Source: Streptomyces hygroscopicus
GTDB taxonomy: Bacteria > Actinomycetota > Actinomycetes > Streptomycetales > Streptomycetaceae
Length of the DNA stretch: 64,000 nt
Direction of reading: 5' to 3'
NCBI GenBank assembly: GCA_002021875.1
Contig: CP018627.1
Location: 6,386,001 to 6,450,000 of the forward strand
Below the pieces are notes generated by a model. That model was not told where the DNA came from. It saw only the letters and a list, made by a program, of their open reading frames with translations, and made no database searches. Each line of letters begins with the position of its first letter. Positions within the stretch are counted from its first letter, which is position 1. Both the position numbers and the translations under genes were made by a program. Below are positions 6,919 through 15,133 of the stretch, piece by piece.

Positions 6919-8773
6919 CCCCACGCCCTCGCGGCCGACGGCCGCCGACGCGGAAGACCGGAAGACCGCGGCGAGGAAGAGCACCGCGCCGGGCAGGAAG
7001 ACCACGGCGAACAAGAAAGCCGCGACAAGCAAGAACGCCACGACAGCCAAGACCACCGCGACAAGCAAGAAGACCGCGGCGAACAAGAAAGCCGCGACAA
7101 GGAAGAACACCACAACAGCCAAGACCACCGAGGCCCCCGCGCGAGGTCCGCGCCGCCGCCCGCGGTTCTCCGTGGAGCGCGGCTGGTTCCCGCCGCTTGG
7201 GACCAAGGGCAGAATCGCCCTGGTCGCCTCCTTGCTGACCGGGCTGCTCACCCACGGCTACCACCTGTTCCGCTACCCCCTCTACCTCACCGACGAGGGC
7301 ATCTACATGCAGCGGGCGTGGTCGCTGGTGCGGGAGACCAGCCTGTCCCCGTACACCTACGACTACGACCACGCCCCGCTGGGGTGGATCACCCTGGCCG
7401 GATGGGTCCTCCCGCTGCCGAAGCAGTTCGAGACCTTCGGGAACGCGATCAACACCGGACGGTTCCTGATGCTGCTGGTGCACGTCGTCAGCGTCTATCT
7501 GCTGTTCGAGATCGCCCGGCGGCTGTCCGGCAGTGTGCTGGCCGCCACCGTCACCGCGTTCCTCTTCAACGTCTCGCCGATCGCGGTCTACTTCCAGCGG
7601 CAGGTCCTGCTGGACAACCTGATGATGCTCTGGCTGCTGCTGAGCCTGTTCATGCTGCTCAGGCGAGAAGTCACGATCAGATCGGTGTTCGGCGGCGGTA
7701 TGGCGCTGGGGATCGCCTTGATCACCAAGGAGAACGCGATCTTCTTCTTGCCCAGCTTCATGTACCTGCTCTACCGGAGGGTCAAGGGGTCGGCCAGCAG
7801 CCGGTTCACCAGCACCCTGTGGCCATTCGCCGCGGCGGCCCCGATCGGCGCCTATGTGACCTACGCGCTGCTCAAGAACGAGCTGCTGCCGAGCGGTTTC
7901 GACTTCGATCTGAACAATCCACCAGCGGACCACGTCTCGCTGCTCTACACCCTGTGGTGGCAGCTCAACCGCAACCAGGGCACCCTCTTCAGCCACTCCG
8001 GACTGTTGCAGACGAGCTGGCTGGTCCGGGACAAGTTCCTGCTGATCGCCGGGGTGTGCGCGATGGTGATCTGCCTGTGGATCGGCATGCGGGACCGCAG
8101 GCGCAATCTGGGCTTTCTGATCGCCGGGACACTGGCCCTCGGATACGCCTTCTATCTGGTGCGCGGCAGCGTGGTGCTGGACTTCTATGTCACCCCGCTG
8201 ATCCCCATGCTCGCGCTGAACCTCGGCATGGTGACGGACCGGCTGCTCAAGGGCACATTCGCCAATCGGTTCATGCGCGGCGCGCATTCTGTGACCCGGG
8301 TCGCCGTGCCGTCGTTCGTGGCCATTCTGCTGCTGGCGTCACCGGCCTCCGGATATCTCGTCCACACCAATACCGAGGGCCATACGCAGATCGCCGACCA
8401 GTACCAGCCGAAGATCAATCTCACCGGAATGCAGCATGCCCAGATCGCCTGGGTGCGCAAGCACGTACCACCGAATTCGCGCATCATCATGGACGACGAC
8501 CTGTGGGGTGAACTGCACGATGTGCGCCCGTTCTACCCGTACGCGCATTCCCACTGGAACGCCTCGTCCGACCCGGATGTCCGCGACAAACTGTTCAAGA
8601 AGAAATGGCAGTACGTGGACTACATCATCATGTCGAACAAGATGCGCAGATCCATGATGCTCAACAATGGCGACGGCCGAGAGAACTGGATCCTCAAGGC
8701 GCTGCGAAATTCCACCCGCGTCTGGTCGGAGACCCGGGGCAATATCAAGCTGGAAATCTACCGTGTGCAGTAG
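6908..8773 (+). CDS. GT39/PMT-like membrane glycosyltransferase with Lys-rich tail
   Basis: A 621-residue polytopic protein of the dolichyl/polyprenyl-phosphate-sugar transferase type. After the first helix, YLTDEGIYMQRAWSL and YDHAPLGWI occupy the lumenal loop where family members carry the catalytic acidic residues; about ten further helices follow and a soluble C-terminal part. It would move a sugar from a polyprenyl-phosphate donor to an exported acceptor. The N-terminus is unusual: residues about 18-86 are almost only Lys, Arg, Ala, Thr and Asn in imperfect repeats (units such as KTTANKKAAT and KTAANKKAAT), resembling the DNA-binding tail of the TopA encoded at 58885. The tail should lie in the cytoplasm. 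GTG 6908 overlaps the GT2 end by 11 nt. Confidence 0.8.
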   Translation: MSDDPTPSRPTAADAEDRKTAARKSTAPGRKTTANKKAATSKNATTAKTTATSKKTAANKKAATRKNTTTAKTTEAPARGPRRRPRFSVERGWFPPLGTKGRIALVASLLTGLLTHGYHLFRYPLYLTDEGIYMQRAWSLVRETSLSPYTYDYDHAPLGWITLAGWVLPLPKQFETFGNAINTGRFLMLLVHVVSVYLLFEIARRLSGSVLAATVTAFLFNVSPIAVYFQRQVLLDNLMMLWLLLSLFMLLRREVTIRSVFGGGMALGIALITKENAIFFLPSFMYLLYRRVKGSASSRFTSTLWPFAAAAPIGAYVTYALLKNELLPSGFDFDLNNPPADHVSLLYTLWWQLNRNQGTLFSHSGLLQTSWLVRDKFLLIAGVCAMVICLWIGMRDRRRNLGFLIAGTLALGYAFYLVRGSVVLDFYVTPLIPMLALNLGMVTDRLLKGTFANRFMRGAHSVTRVAVPSFVAILLLASPASGYLVHTNTEGHTQIADQYQPKINLTGMQHAQIAWVRKHVPPNSRIIMDDDLWGELHDVRPFYPYAHSHWNASSDPDVRDKLFKKKWQYVDYIIMSNKMRRSMMLNNGDGRENWILKALRNSTRVWSETRGNIKLEIYRVQ

Positions 8774-8797
8774 CCATGGGAAGAGGAGGTGAAGGCC

Positions 8798-10330
8798 ATG
8801 CCTGAGTACGACGACGACTGGGATGTTCCGGAGGACAGGGATGATCCCGAGAACGAGGAGGATATCCTCGAGGACGAGGACGTCCCCGACGAGGACGTCC
8901 CCGACGAGGAGGACATCCTCGAGGAGGAGGAAATCCCCGACGAGGAGAACACCCTCGGCGAGGAGGACACCCCCGACGGTGACAAGAAGAAAAAGCTCAC
9001 CTGGAAAACCGTCCTGCTGGCTCTCGTGGTCTTCGCGATCGTCGGATCGCTCGTCCAGGTGGTCGCGCGCGGCGGCTTCGGAGGCGCCCTGAACACCACC
9101 GGCGGCGGGGGCGGGAGCGCTCCGAAGAAGGAGCACTCCCGGCAGGAGCAGGAGATACGCCCGCCCAAGCAGCCCAAGACCATCAAGCTGGGCAACCAGC
9201 GGGTCCCCCAGGCATCCGGGCCGATCATCGTGATCAACCCCGGTCTGGTGAACCCCGGCGGCAGCGCCGCGGTCGAGGGCGGTGGCTTCGACAAGAAGGC
9301 CACGGTGGACATCCTGCTCAAGGTCCGGAAGTCGGACACCAAGGGCCGCGCCATCGGCAGCGTGCGCTCGGACAAGTTCGGGTCGATCTACGCCCGGTTC
9401 ACCATGCCCGAGAGCGCGGGCAACCGGCCCGCGACCCTGGTCGCCCAGCAGCGCGGCAGCACCAAGGCGGCGGAGGCCAAGGTGATCACCGGTGGCGCGG
9501 TCGGCACCGCGAAGATCAACAAGCTGGTCGGCCGCCCCGGCGACGTGGTGACGGTCACCGCCCGCGGCTTCCGCCCGGGTGAGACGATCGACGTCTTCTG
9601 GGGCCGGACCACCGGTATCCCCGTCACCACGCTGCACACCGACAGCAGCGGCGGCGTCGGCCAGGCGGCGATCAAGGTGGGCGTGGCCCCGACCGGCTCC
9701 AGCACCCTGGTCCTGGTGGGCAAGCGCAGCAAGACCACGGCCACCGCGCCCTTCCAGATGCTGGCCATGTACCCCTCGATGAAGTCCAAGCCGTACGCGC
9801 TCAAGGCCGGCCAGCGGATCACGCTGTCCGCCAACAAGTTCGCGCCCGGCGAGCGGGTGCTGGTCTACATCAACTCCACCGGCGGTCTGCCGGCCTTCAC
9901 CGCCCAGGCGAACGGCATGGGGCAGATCCGCGACGTGGCGTTCAACGTGCCGTTCGGCCTCAAGGGGCGGCAGACGCTGATGGCGATCGGCGACCAGAGC
10001 CGGGCCGTGGTCCGCTCGGGCTTCACCGTGCTGCCGTACTCCCCGTCCGCCGAGCCCAGCGCCTTCGGCGGCAGGGCGGGCACCACGCTGAGCTTCTACG
10101 TCGCGGGGTTCGCCCCGGGCGAGACGGTGACCGCGTACGCCGGGTCGGGCTCGAAGGGCCAGCGCAAGATCGGGACCTTCCAGGTGGACAGCCGGGGCAA
10201 GGCGTCGGCCGTGGGCTCGTACAAGATCACCACGGCGGACGAGAGCGGTGTGGCCTTCCAGCTCATCGGTCAGAAGAGCGGTGGCATCGCGAAGGCGAGC
10301 ATCAACATGTCCCAGGGACGCGGAGATTAG
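8798..10330 (+). CDS. Single-pass membrane protein: acidic cytoplasmic repeats plus Ig-like ectodomains
   Basis: A 510-residue protein. Residues 4-62 are dominated by Asp and Glu in repeats (EDILEDEDVPDEDVPDEE-type units), followed by KKKK, one membrane helix (about 71-90) and a Gly/Ser linker. The outside part holds about four repeats of roughly 90 residues with a shared pattern, PGD/AGQ...VTVTARGFRPGET or ITLSANKFAPGER, typical of IPT/TIG-like beta-sandwiches. No enzyme motif is visible. AGGAGG 8 nt before ATG 8798 sets the start. The strongly acidic cytoplasmic tail faces the strongly basic tail of the GT39 encoded just before it, which suggests the two membrane proteins pair. It could hold the exported glycan or bind the wall. 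Confidence 0.7.
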   Translation: MPEYDDDWDVPEDRDDPENEEDILEDEDVPDEDVPDEEDILEEEEIPDEENTLGEEDTPDGDKKKKLTWKTVLLALVVFAIVGSLVQVVARGGFGGALNTTGGGGGSAPKKEHSRQEQEIRPPKQPKTIKLGNQRVPQASGPIIVINPGLVNPGGSAAVEGGGFDKKATVDILLKVRKSDTKGRAIGSVRSDKFGSIYARFTMPESAGNRPATLVAQQRGSTKAAEAKVITGGAVGTAKINKLVGRPGDVVTVTARGFRPGETIDVFWGRTTGIPVTTLHTDSSGGVGQAAIKVGVAPTGSSTLVLVGKRSKTTATAPFQMLAMYPSMKSKPYALKAGQRITLSANKFAPGERVLVYINSTGGLPAFTAQANGMGQIRDVAFNVPFGLKGRQTLMAIGDQSRAVVRSGFTVLPYSPSAEPSAFGGRAGTTLSFYVAGFAPGETVTAYAGSGSKGQRKIGTFQVDSRGKASAVGSYKITTADESGVAFQLIGQKSGGIAKASINMSQGRGD

Positions 10331-10353
10331 GGCCGGCGAGCGGCACCGAGGAA

Positions 10354-10410
10354 GAACGTGGGCCGGACCGTGCCGGACGGCGACTACGGCCGAAAGGCAG
10401 GCCCACGTTC
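10354..10410 (+). terminator. Candidate long hairpin terminator of the GT operon
   Basis: An 11-bp perfect stem (GAACGTGGGCC at 10354-10364 with its complement at 10400-10410) encloses a 35-nt loop that can itself fold. It lies 24 bp after the stop at 10330. Confidence 0.5.
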
Positions 10411-10487
10411 CAGGGAGCGGCCGGCCGCCGGCGGCCGTAGGGCGGCTCACCAGTTCCGTAGATGTACCATGCGTCCTGGAGTGTCCT

Positions 10488-10919
10488 ATGAGCGTAGTTT
10501 TCGGCCCTAACTCACGAAGAGTCCTACAATTCCTGACCCATATCGAGGACCTCACCCCAGAGGAAATCGACCGGGTGGCCGATCTGTGGAAGCAGACGTC
10601 CAGCCAGACCCGCGCCGAGGGCTGGGCAGTGGTCCATCGCACCACCACGCCCGAAGAGCGGTACCGGATCCTGGTCGCCGCCTCGGTGGCGCGCCGGGCC
10701 GCCCTGGACGCCGCGCAGAACCACCAGAGACACGACTGGGCCTTCTGGGCCGCGGTATGGGACGCCGCGACGGCGGTCGCCGTATGCGACCGCATCGGAA
10801 GCCACTACAACGTGCTGGTCGCGCCGCTGGCCGCGGTCATGCCCTCGCTGGCGCACTGCCGGCGCGATGAATTCAGCATCCGCGAACTGCAGGGTGCCGT
10901 CCTCAAGGGAGGTGGGTAG
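10488..10919 (+). CDS. Unrecognised helical protein leading the signalling operon
   Basis: A 143-residue soluble, mostly helical protein I do not recognise. It opens with VVFGPNSRRVLQFLTHIEDLTPEEIDRV, has Ala-rich helices in the middle and two Cys (in VAVCDRIG and LAHCRRDE). GGAG lies 6-7 nt before ATG 10488. Its TAG stop ends 2 nt before the ATG of the receiver-PAS-kinase gene, so both belong to one operon. It may be a small partner or sensor of that kinase; nothing in the sequence shows a function. Confidence 0.65.
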   Translation: MSVVFGPNSRRVLQFLTHIEDLTPEEIDRVADLWKQTSSQTRAEGWAVVHRTTTPEERYRILVAASVARRAALDAAQNHQRHDWAFWAAVWDAATAVAVCDRIGSHYNVLVAPLAAVMPSLAHCRRDEFSIRELQGAVLKGGG

Positions 10920-10921
10920 TG

Positions 10922-12826
10922 ATGGGCGACAACCGGATCGATGTTGTGGTGGCCGATGACGACCCGGCCGTCCGGGAGGCGCTCGCCGACCTCATCGACT
11001 CCCACCCCGACCTGGAACTGGTGGGCCTGGCCATCAACCATGAGCAGGCCGTGCGCGCGGCGGTCGATCACCACCCCCGGGTCGTGATCATGGACGTGCA
11101 CATGCCCCGGGGCGACGCCCCCAGCAGTGTCCGGGCCATCCGCGACCAGGTCCCCGACGCCCGGGTGGTGGCGCTGTCCGCCCACGGCGAACGCGAGACC
11201 GTGCTGAACATGCTCGCCGTCGGGGCCAGCGGCTATCTGGTCAAGGGCACCCCCGCCGAAGAGATCCTCGAGGCGATCATCCGGGCCGCCCGCGATCAGT
11301 TCAGCATGTCCGCGGAGCTCCTCGCGGACTGCGCCGAGCCGCTGCGCCGCGCCGAGCGCGCCTCCTGGCGGTTCGAGGACCTGGTCGGCAACCGCCTGGA
11401 GGACTCGTTCCTGGAGCTGCTCGGCCACGCACCGTGCGGCGTCCTGATCGTCGGCCCCCGCGGCCGGATCGAGTACGCCAACGAACACAGCCGGCACATG
11501 TTCGGCTACAGCTCGGCGGAGCTGCGCGACAAGCGGCTGCGGGACCTCGTCCCCGAGCGCTACCGCACCGCCTCCGAGCAGCTGATCGGCCGGGTCTTCA
11601 CCTCGCCGTCGGCGATGAGCGGGCGCCGCCGCGACGGCACCGAGTTCCCCGCCCAGTTCAGCGGCGGCCATCTGCAGGGCCGACAGCCCCGCGGAGTGGT
11701 CTTCATCGCCGACCTGAGCCAGCTTCGGGCGGCCGAGAGCCGGTTCCGCCAGCTCATCGAGTCCTCCCCGGACGCGATGCTGATCGTGGACACCAGCGGC
11801 CGGATCCAGGCGGCGAACAACCGCACCGAGGCGCTCTTCGGCTACGACCGCGACCATCTGATCGGCCGGGCCGTGGAGGCCCTCCTGCCCGACCAGCCGC
11901 TCACCGTCTCGCTGCGCGAATGGGACGACAGCCTGGAGGAGCCCGTGGGCCACAGCGTGGAGCTGGTCGGCCGGCGCAGCGACGCCAAGCAGTTCCCCGC
12001 CGACGTCAGCATCAGCCCGCTGCGTACGGAGGAGGGCCTGCTCACCGTCCTGACCATCCGGGACATCACCGAGGTGCAGCGCGCCCAGTTCGTCCTGGAG
12101 CGCAGCCTGGAGCTGCTGGAGGTCACCGACCGCGACCGCCAGGCGCTGCTCAGCCATCTGGTCCACGCCCAGGAGGCCGAGCGGGGGCGGATCGCCGCCG
12201 ACATCCACGACGACACCATCCAGGTGATCACCGCGGCCAGCCTCCGCCTCCAGCAGCTCCGCCGGCGGCTGCGGGACCCGGACGAGCAGCGGGTGATGGA
12301 CAAGCTGGACGAGACCCTGAAGCTCTCGCTCAGCCGACTGCGGCAGCTGATCTTCGACCTGCGGCCGTCCAGCCTGGAACACGGCTGCCTGGCCGGGGCG
12401 CTGCGCGGACTGCTGGAGCAGATACGCACCGAGACCGGTATCACCTACCGGCTGGAGGACCGGCTCACGGCCCATCCCCCGGCCGAGACGATGGCGCTGA
12501 TCTACCGGACCGCCCAGGAGGCGCTGGTGAACGTGCGCAAGCACGCCCACGCCAAGACGGTCCATGTGCAGCTCCTCGGGCTCGACGACGGCTGCCTGGT
12601 GCGGATCGTCGACGACGGCGAGGGCTACAACCCGCTCGAGGTGGAGTCCCGCCCCGGCCATCTCGGGCTCTCCCTGATCCAGGAGCGGGCCCAGATCGCG
12701 GGCGGCTGGTGCCGCATCGAGAGCGAACCCGGCTCCGGCACCACCGTGGAGTTCTGGGTGCCGCTCGGCGCTCCCCCGGGCGCGTCGCTCGACCCCGACT
12801 CCCCCGAAGGGGACCCACAGCCGTGA
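10922..12826 (+). CDS. Receiver-PAS-PAS histidine kinase (reverse hybrid)
   Basis: A 634-residue soluble kinase. Domains in order: NarL-type receiver (about 5-125, phosphorylatable D58 in VVIMDVH, LVK near 107), PAS 1 (about 165-265), PAS 2 (about 275-390), HisKA_3 dimerisation domain with RGRIAADIHDD (H429) and HATPase_c with AQEALVNVRKHAHA and DDGEGYNP. It has no membrane helix, so it senses a cytoplasmic signal. A receiver ahead of the kinase means it can also be a target of another kinase, for example the one encoded at 15118. It overlaps the following response regulator by 4 nt (GTGA), its likely partner. GTG 10919 is an alternative start. Confidence 0.85.
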   Translation: MGDNRIDVVVADDDPAVREALADLIDSHPDLELVGLAINHEQAVRAAVDHHPRVVIMDVHMPRGDAPSSVRAIRDQVPDARVVALSAHGERETVLNMLAVGASGYLVKGTPAEEILEAIIRAARDQFSMSAELLADCAEPLRRAERASWRFEDLVGNRLEDSFLELLGHAPCGVLIVGPRGRIEYANEHSRHMFGYSSAELRDKRLRDLVPERYRTASEQLIGRVFTSPSAMSGRRRDGTEFPAQFSGGHLQGRQPRGVVFIADLSQLRAAESRFRQLIESSPDAMLIVDTSGRIQAANNRTEALFGYDRDHLIGRAVEALLPDQPLTVSLREWDDSLEEPVGHSVELVGRRSDAKQFPADVSISPLRTEEGLLTVLTIRDITEVQRAQFVLERSLELLEVTDRDRQALLSHLVHAQEAERGRIAADIHDDTIQVITAASLRLQQLRRRLRDPDEQRVMDKLDETLKLSLSRLRQLIFDLRPSSLEHGCLAGALRGLLEQIRTETGITYRLEDRLTAHPPAETMALIYRTAQEALVNVRKHAHAKTVHVQLLGLDDGCLVRIVDDGEGYNPLEVESRPGHLGLSLIQERAQIAGGWCRIESEPGSGTTVEFWVPLGAPPGASLDPDSPEGDPQP

Positions 12827-13512
12827 CAGCACCTCCCGAACTGACGAAGGTGCTGATCGTCGAGGACCACCGGGTGGTGGCCGAGGGGCTGTGGGCCCTG
12901 CTGGCCGAGTACGCGGATCTGACGGTGGTCGGCTGGGCCGACTCGGTCGCCGAGACCGTGCCCATGGCCAAGGAGCTGAAGCCCGATGTGGCCCTGGTCG
13001 ACTTCCGGCTGCCCGACGGCACCGGGGCCGACGCGGCGGCCGGCATGCGGGCCCATGACCCCTCCGTCGCCATCGTGATCCTCAGTGCCGACGCCAGCGA
13101 CTCGGCGCTGCTGGCCGCGGTGGAGGCGGGCGCCTGCGGCTATCTGCTGAAGTCGGCGAGCGGCGACGAGATCGCGTCCGCCATCCGCTCGGCCGCCGAG
13201 GGCGAGACCCTCATCCCGGCCAGCACCCTGGTGGAGGTGCTGGCACGGCACCGCGAGGACGCGCGGTCGACCGCCGAGCAGACCGAGCGCCTGGACAGCA
13301 TGACCCCGCGTGAGCAGGAGATCCTCACGCTGATGAGCCAGGGCCTGGACAACCGGGCCGTCGCGGAGCGGCTGAGCATCAGCTACGCCACCGTGCGCAC
13401 GCATGTGCGCAGGATCCTGGAGAAGCTCGACGCGCGCTCACAGCTGGAGGCGGTCGCGAGGGCCGCCGAATTCGGCTTCAAGCCCGCGCAGCCGGAGGGG
13501 CCGGAGGAGTGA
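12823..13512 (+). CDS. NarL/LuxR-type response regulator
   Basis: A 229-residue regulator: receiver (about 9-125) with phosphorylatable D60 in VALVDF and YLLK, then a LuxR HTH (about 160-220) with MTPREQEILTLMSQGLDNRAVAERL. It starts with GTG overlapping the stop of the kinase (GTGA), so the pair is co-translated and almost surely cognate. Possible targets are the surrounding glucan genes; no operator can be proven. Confidence 0.88.
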   Translation: MTAPPELTKVLIVEDHRVVAEGLWALLAEYADLTVVGWADSVAETVPMAKELKPDVALVDFRLPDGTGADAAAGMRAHDPSVAIVILSADASDSALLAAVEAGACGYLLKSASGDEIASAIRSAAEGETLIPASTLVEVLARHREDARSTAEQTERLDSMTPREQEILTLMSQGLDNRAVAERLSISYATVRTHVRRILEKLDARSQLEAVARAAEFGFKPAQPEGPEE

Positions 13513-13555
13513 CGGGCTGACCCCGGAGCCCGCCGTCGGCTTCGGGTATGACCAT

Positions 13556-13633
13556 GGCCCCCTCCGGCGCGGGGGCCGTTCGCTTTGGCCGTACGGGGTC
13601 TACGGGGTCATACGGGCTCTCCTCCCCCGTATG
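13556..13633 (+). terminator. Hairpin terminator and inverted repeat before PAP2 gene
   Basis: Two structures fill most of the gap between 13512 and 13746. The first is a 7-bp GC stem (13556-13562 with 13571-13577), a probable terminator of the kinase/regulator operon. The second is CATACGGG at 13609-13616 with its complement at 13626-13633, which could be a hairpin or an operator for the next operon. Confidence 0.4.
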
Positions 13634-13745
13634 GGCCCGTACGAATGGGGCGGGACCACCCGGGGCGGGGCCACCGAGGGCCGAATGGGGCAGAAAGTCC
13701 CCCTTAGGATGGAATCACGGGCATACCGAGACGGGTTTCCTCCCC

Positions 13746-14438
13746 ATGCGAGTCCATGGACGGATCCGATGCCCGCTCAGCAGCGGACACACGATCGCCT
13801 TCCTGGTGGCCGCCGCCTGTTACGCGGCGGTCCTCGCGGCCGTCCTCACCGGCTCGCAGCTCGTCCGGCTCGACTGGCAGGTGGCCCTGTTCAAGCCGTA
13901 CAAACAGTGGCCGCAGCTCCAGCCGGTCCTGGACGCCTTCGTCATCGCGGGCCAGCGCGGCCCCACCACCCTGGCCGCCCTGGCCTGGGCCTGCTGGCGC
14001 GGTGGGCGGACCAGAAGCCCTCGTCCGCCGCTGGTCCTGGGCGTGGCGCTGCTGCTGCTCAATGTGAGCGTCGGCGCCGTCAAGATCCTCACCGGGCGGG
14101 TGGGCCCGCACTACGCCCAGACCCCCGGGTCCGCCGAGCTCTTCCACGGCGGAATGGTCTTCCCCTCCGGTCACACCGCCAACGCCGTCGTCGTCTGGGG
14201 CACCGTCGCCTATCTCGCCGGTCGCCACCGGCGGACGGGCGCGCTGATCGCCTGTGTGATGGCGCTCGGCATCGGTCTGACCACCGTCTATCTGGGCACC
14301 CACTGGGTGAGTGACGTCCTGAGCGGGTGGGTGGCGGGCGTCCTCGTCCTGCTGGTCCTCCCCCTCTTCGAACCGCTGATCGCGACCGTTTCCGCGTCCG
14401 TCTCCGCTCGTGCGGCGATGTACTCCATGGGCAGGTGA
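13746..14438 (+). CDS. PAP2-family membrane phosphatase
   Basis: A 230-residue polytopic membrane protein of the PAP2/undecaprenyl-pyrophosphate phosphatase superfamily. C2 motif PSGHT is intact and C3 keeps the His in GTHWVSD. Two usual arginines differ: C1 reads KILTGRVGP where KxxxxxxRP is usual, and the C3 Arg before YLG is Thr. This variant pattern recurs in an actinobacterial subgroup as far as I recall, so activity is likely but not certain. Its lipid-phosphate role would fit recycling of a polyprenyl carrier in the glycan locus. No good ribosome site precedes ATG 13746. The stop overlaps the next regulator (GTGA). Confidence 0.78.
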   Translation: MRVHGRIRCPLSSGHTIAFLVAAACYAAVLAAVLTGSQLVRLDWQVALFKPYKQWPQLQPVLDAFVIAGQRGPTTLAALAWACWRGGRTRSPRPPLVLGVALLLLNVSVGAVKILTGRVGPHYAQTPGSAELFHGGMVFPSGHTANAVVVWGTVAYLAGRHRRTGALIACVMALGIGLTTVYLGTHWVSDVLSGWVAGVLVLLVLPLFEPLIATVSASVSARAAMYSMGR

Positions 14439-15133
14439 ACCAAGTGGCGCTTCGCGTGCTGATCGCAGACGACCATGCGGTGGTCCGGCAGGGCCTACGC
14501 ATGATCCTTGGGCTCGACAACGAAATCAAGGTGGTGGGCGAGACGACCAACGGCCGGGAAGCCGTGCGGCTGGCCCGGGAACTGTGCCCCGACGTCGTCC
14601 TGATGGACCTGCTGATGCCGGTGATGGACGGCGTATCCGCCACGGCGGAGATCCGCCAGGACCTCCCCGAGATCGAGGTGGTGGCGCTGACCAGCTCCCT
14701 CGACGACGCCATGGTCATGGGCGCGGTCCGGGCGGGGGCCATCGGCTTCCTGCTGAAGAACGCCGAGGCCGACGACCTCCGTAACGCGGTGAAGGCCGCC
14801 GCCGCGGGCCAGATCCATGTCTCCCCGGCCGCGATCTCCCGGCTGATGGGCCAGGTCAGGGAGCCGAGCGGCCCGGAGCAGCTCACCGAGCGGGAGACCG
14901 AGGTCCTCACCATGCTCGCGCGCGGCAAGGCCAACAAGGAGATCGCCCACGATCTGCGGATCGGCCAGCAGACGGTGAAGACGTATGTCAGCCACATCCT
15001 GACCAAGCTGGGGGTGCACAGCCGGACCCAGGCGGCGGTCTACGCGGTGCAGTCCGGCCTGGTACCGGCGGGTGAACTCACCCCTCCGGAAGCACTGGAG
15101 TCCACGACGAGGGAGCAGTGGTGGTCGGCGTGA
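14435..15133 (+). CDS. NarL/LuxR-type response regulator
   Basis: A 232-residue regulator with receiver (ADDH at 11-14, phosphorylatable D58 in VVLMDL, FLLK near 108) and LuxR HTH with LTERETEVLTMLARGKANKEIA and VKTYVSHIL. GTG 14435 overlaps the PAP2 stop by 4 nt; a second GTG at 14444 is possible. It overlaps the following histidine kinase by 16 nt, so PAP2, regulator and kinase form one operon. The C-terminal 25 residues beyond the HTH are acidic and have no known role. Confidence 0.85.
   Translation: MNQVALRVLIADDHAVVRQGLRMILGLDNEIKVVGETTNGREAVRLARELCPDVVLMDLLMPVMDGVSATAEIRQDLPEIEVVALTSSLDDAMVMGAVRAGAIGFLLKNAEADDLRNAVKAAAAGQIHVSPAAISRLMGQVREPSGPEQLTERETEVLTMLARGKANKEIAHDLRIGQQTVKTYVSHILTKLGVHSRTQAAVYAVQSGLVPAGELTPPEALESTTREQWWSA

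Noticed and set aside
13746..14438. PAP2 gene as an inactive relic
   Set aside because: Although C1 and C3 arginines differ, C2 and the C3 His are intact and the same variant seems common in actinobacteria, so inactivity is not supported.
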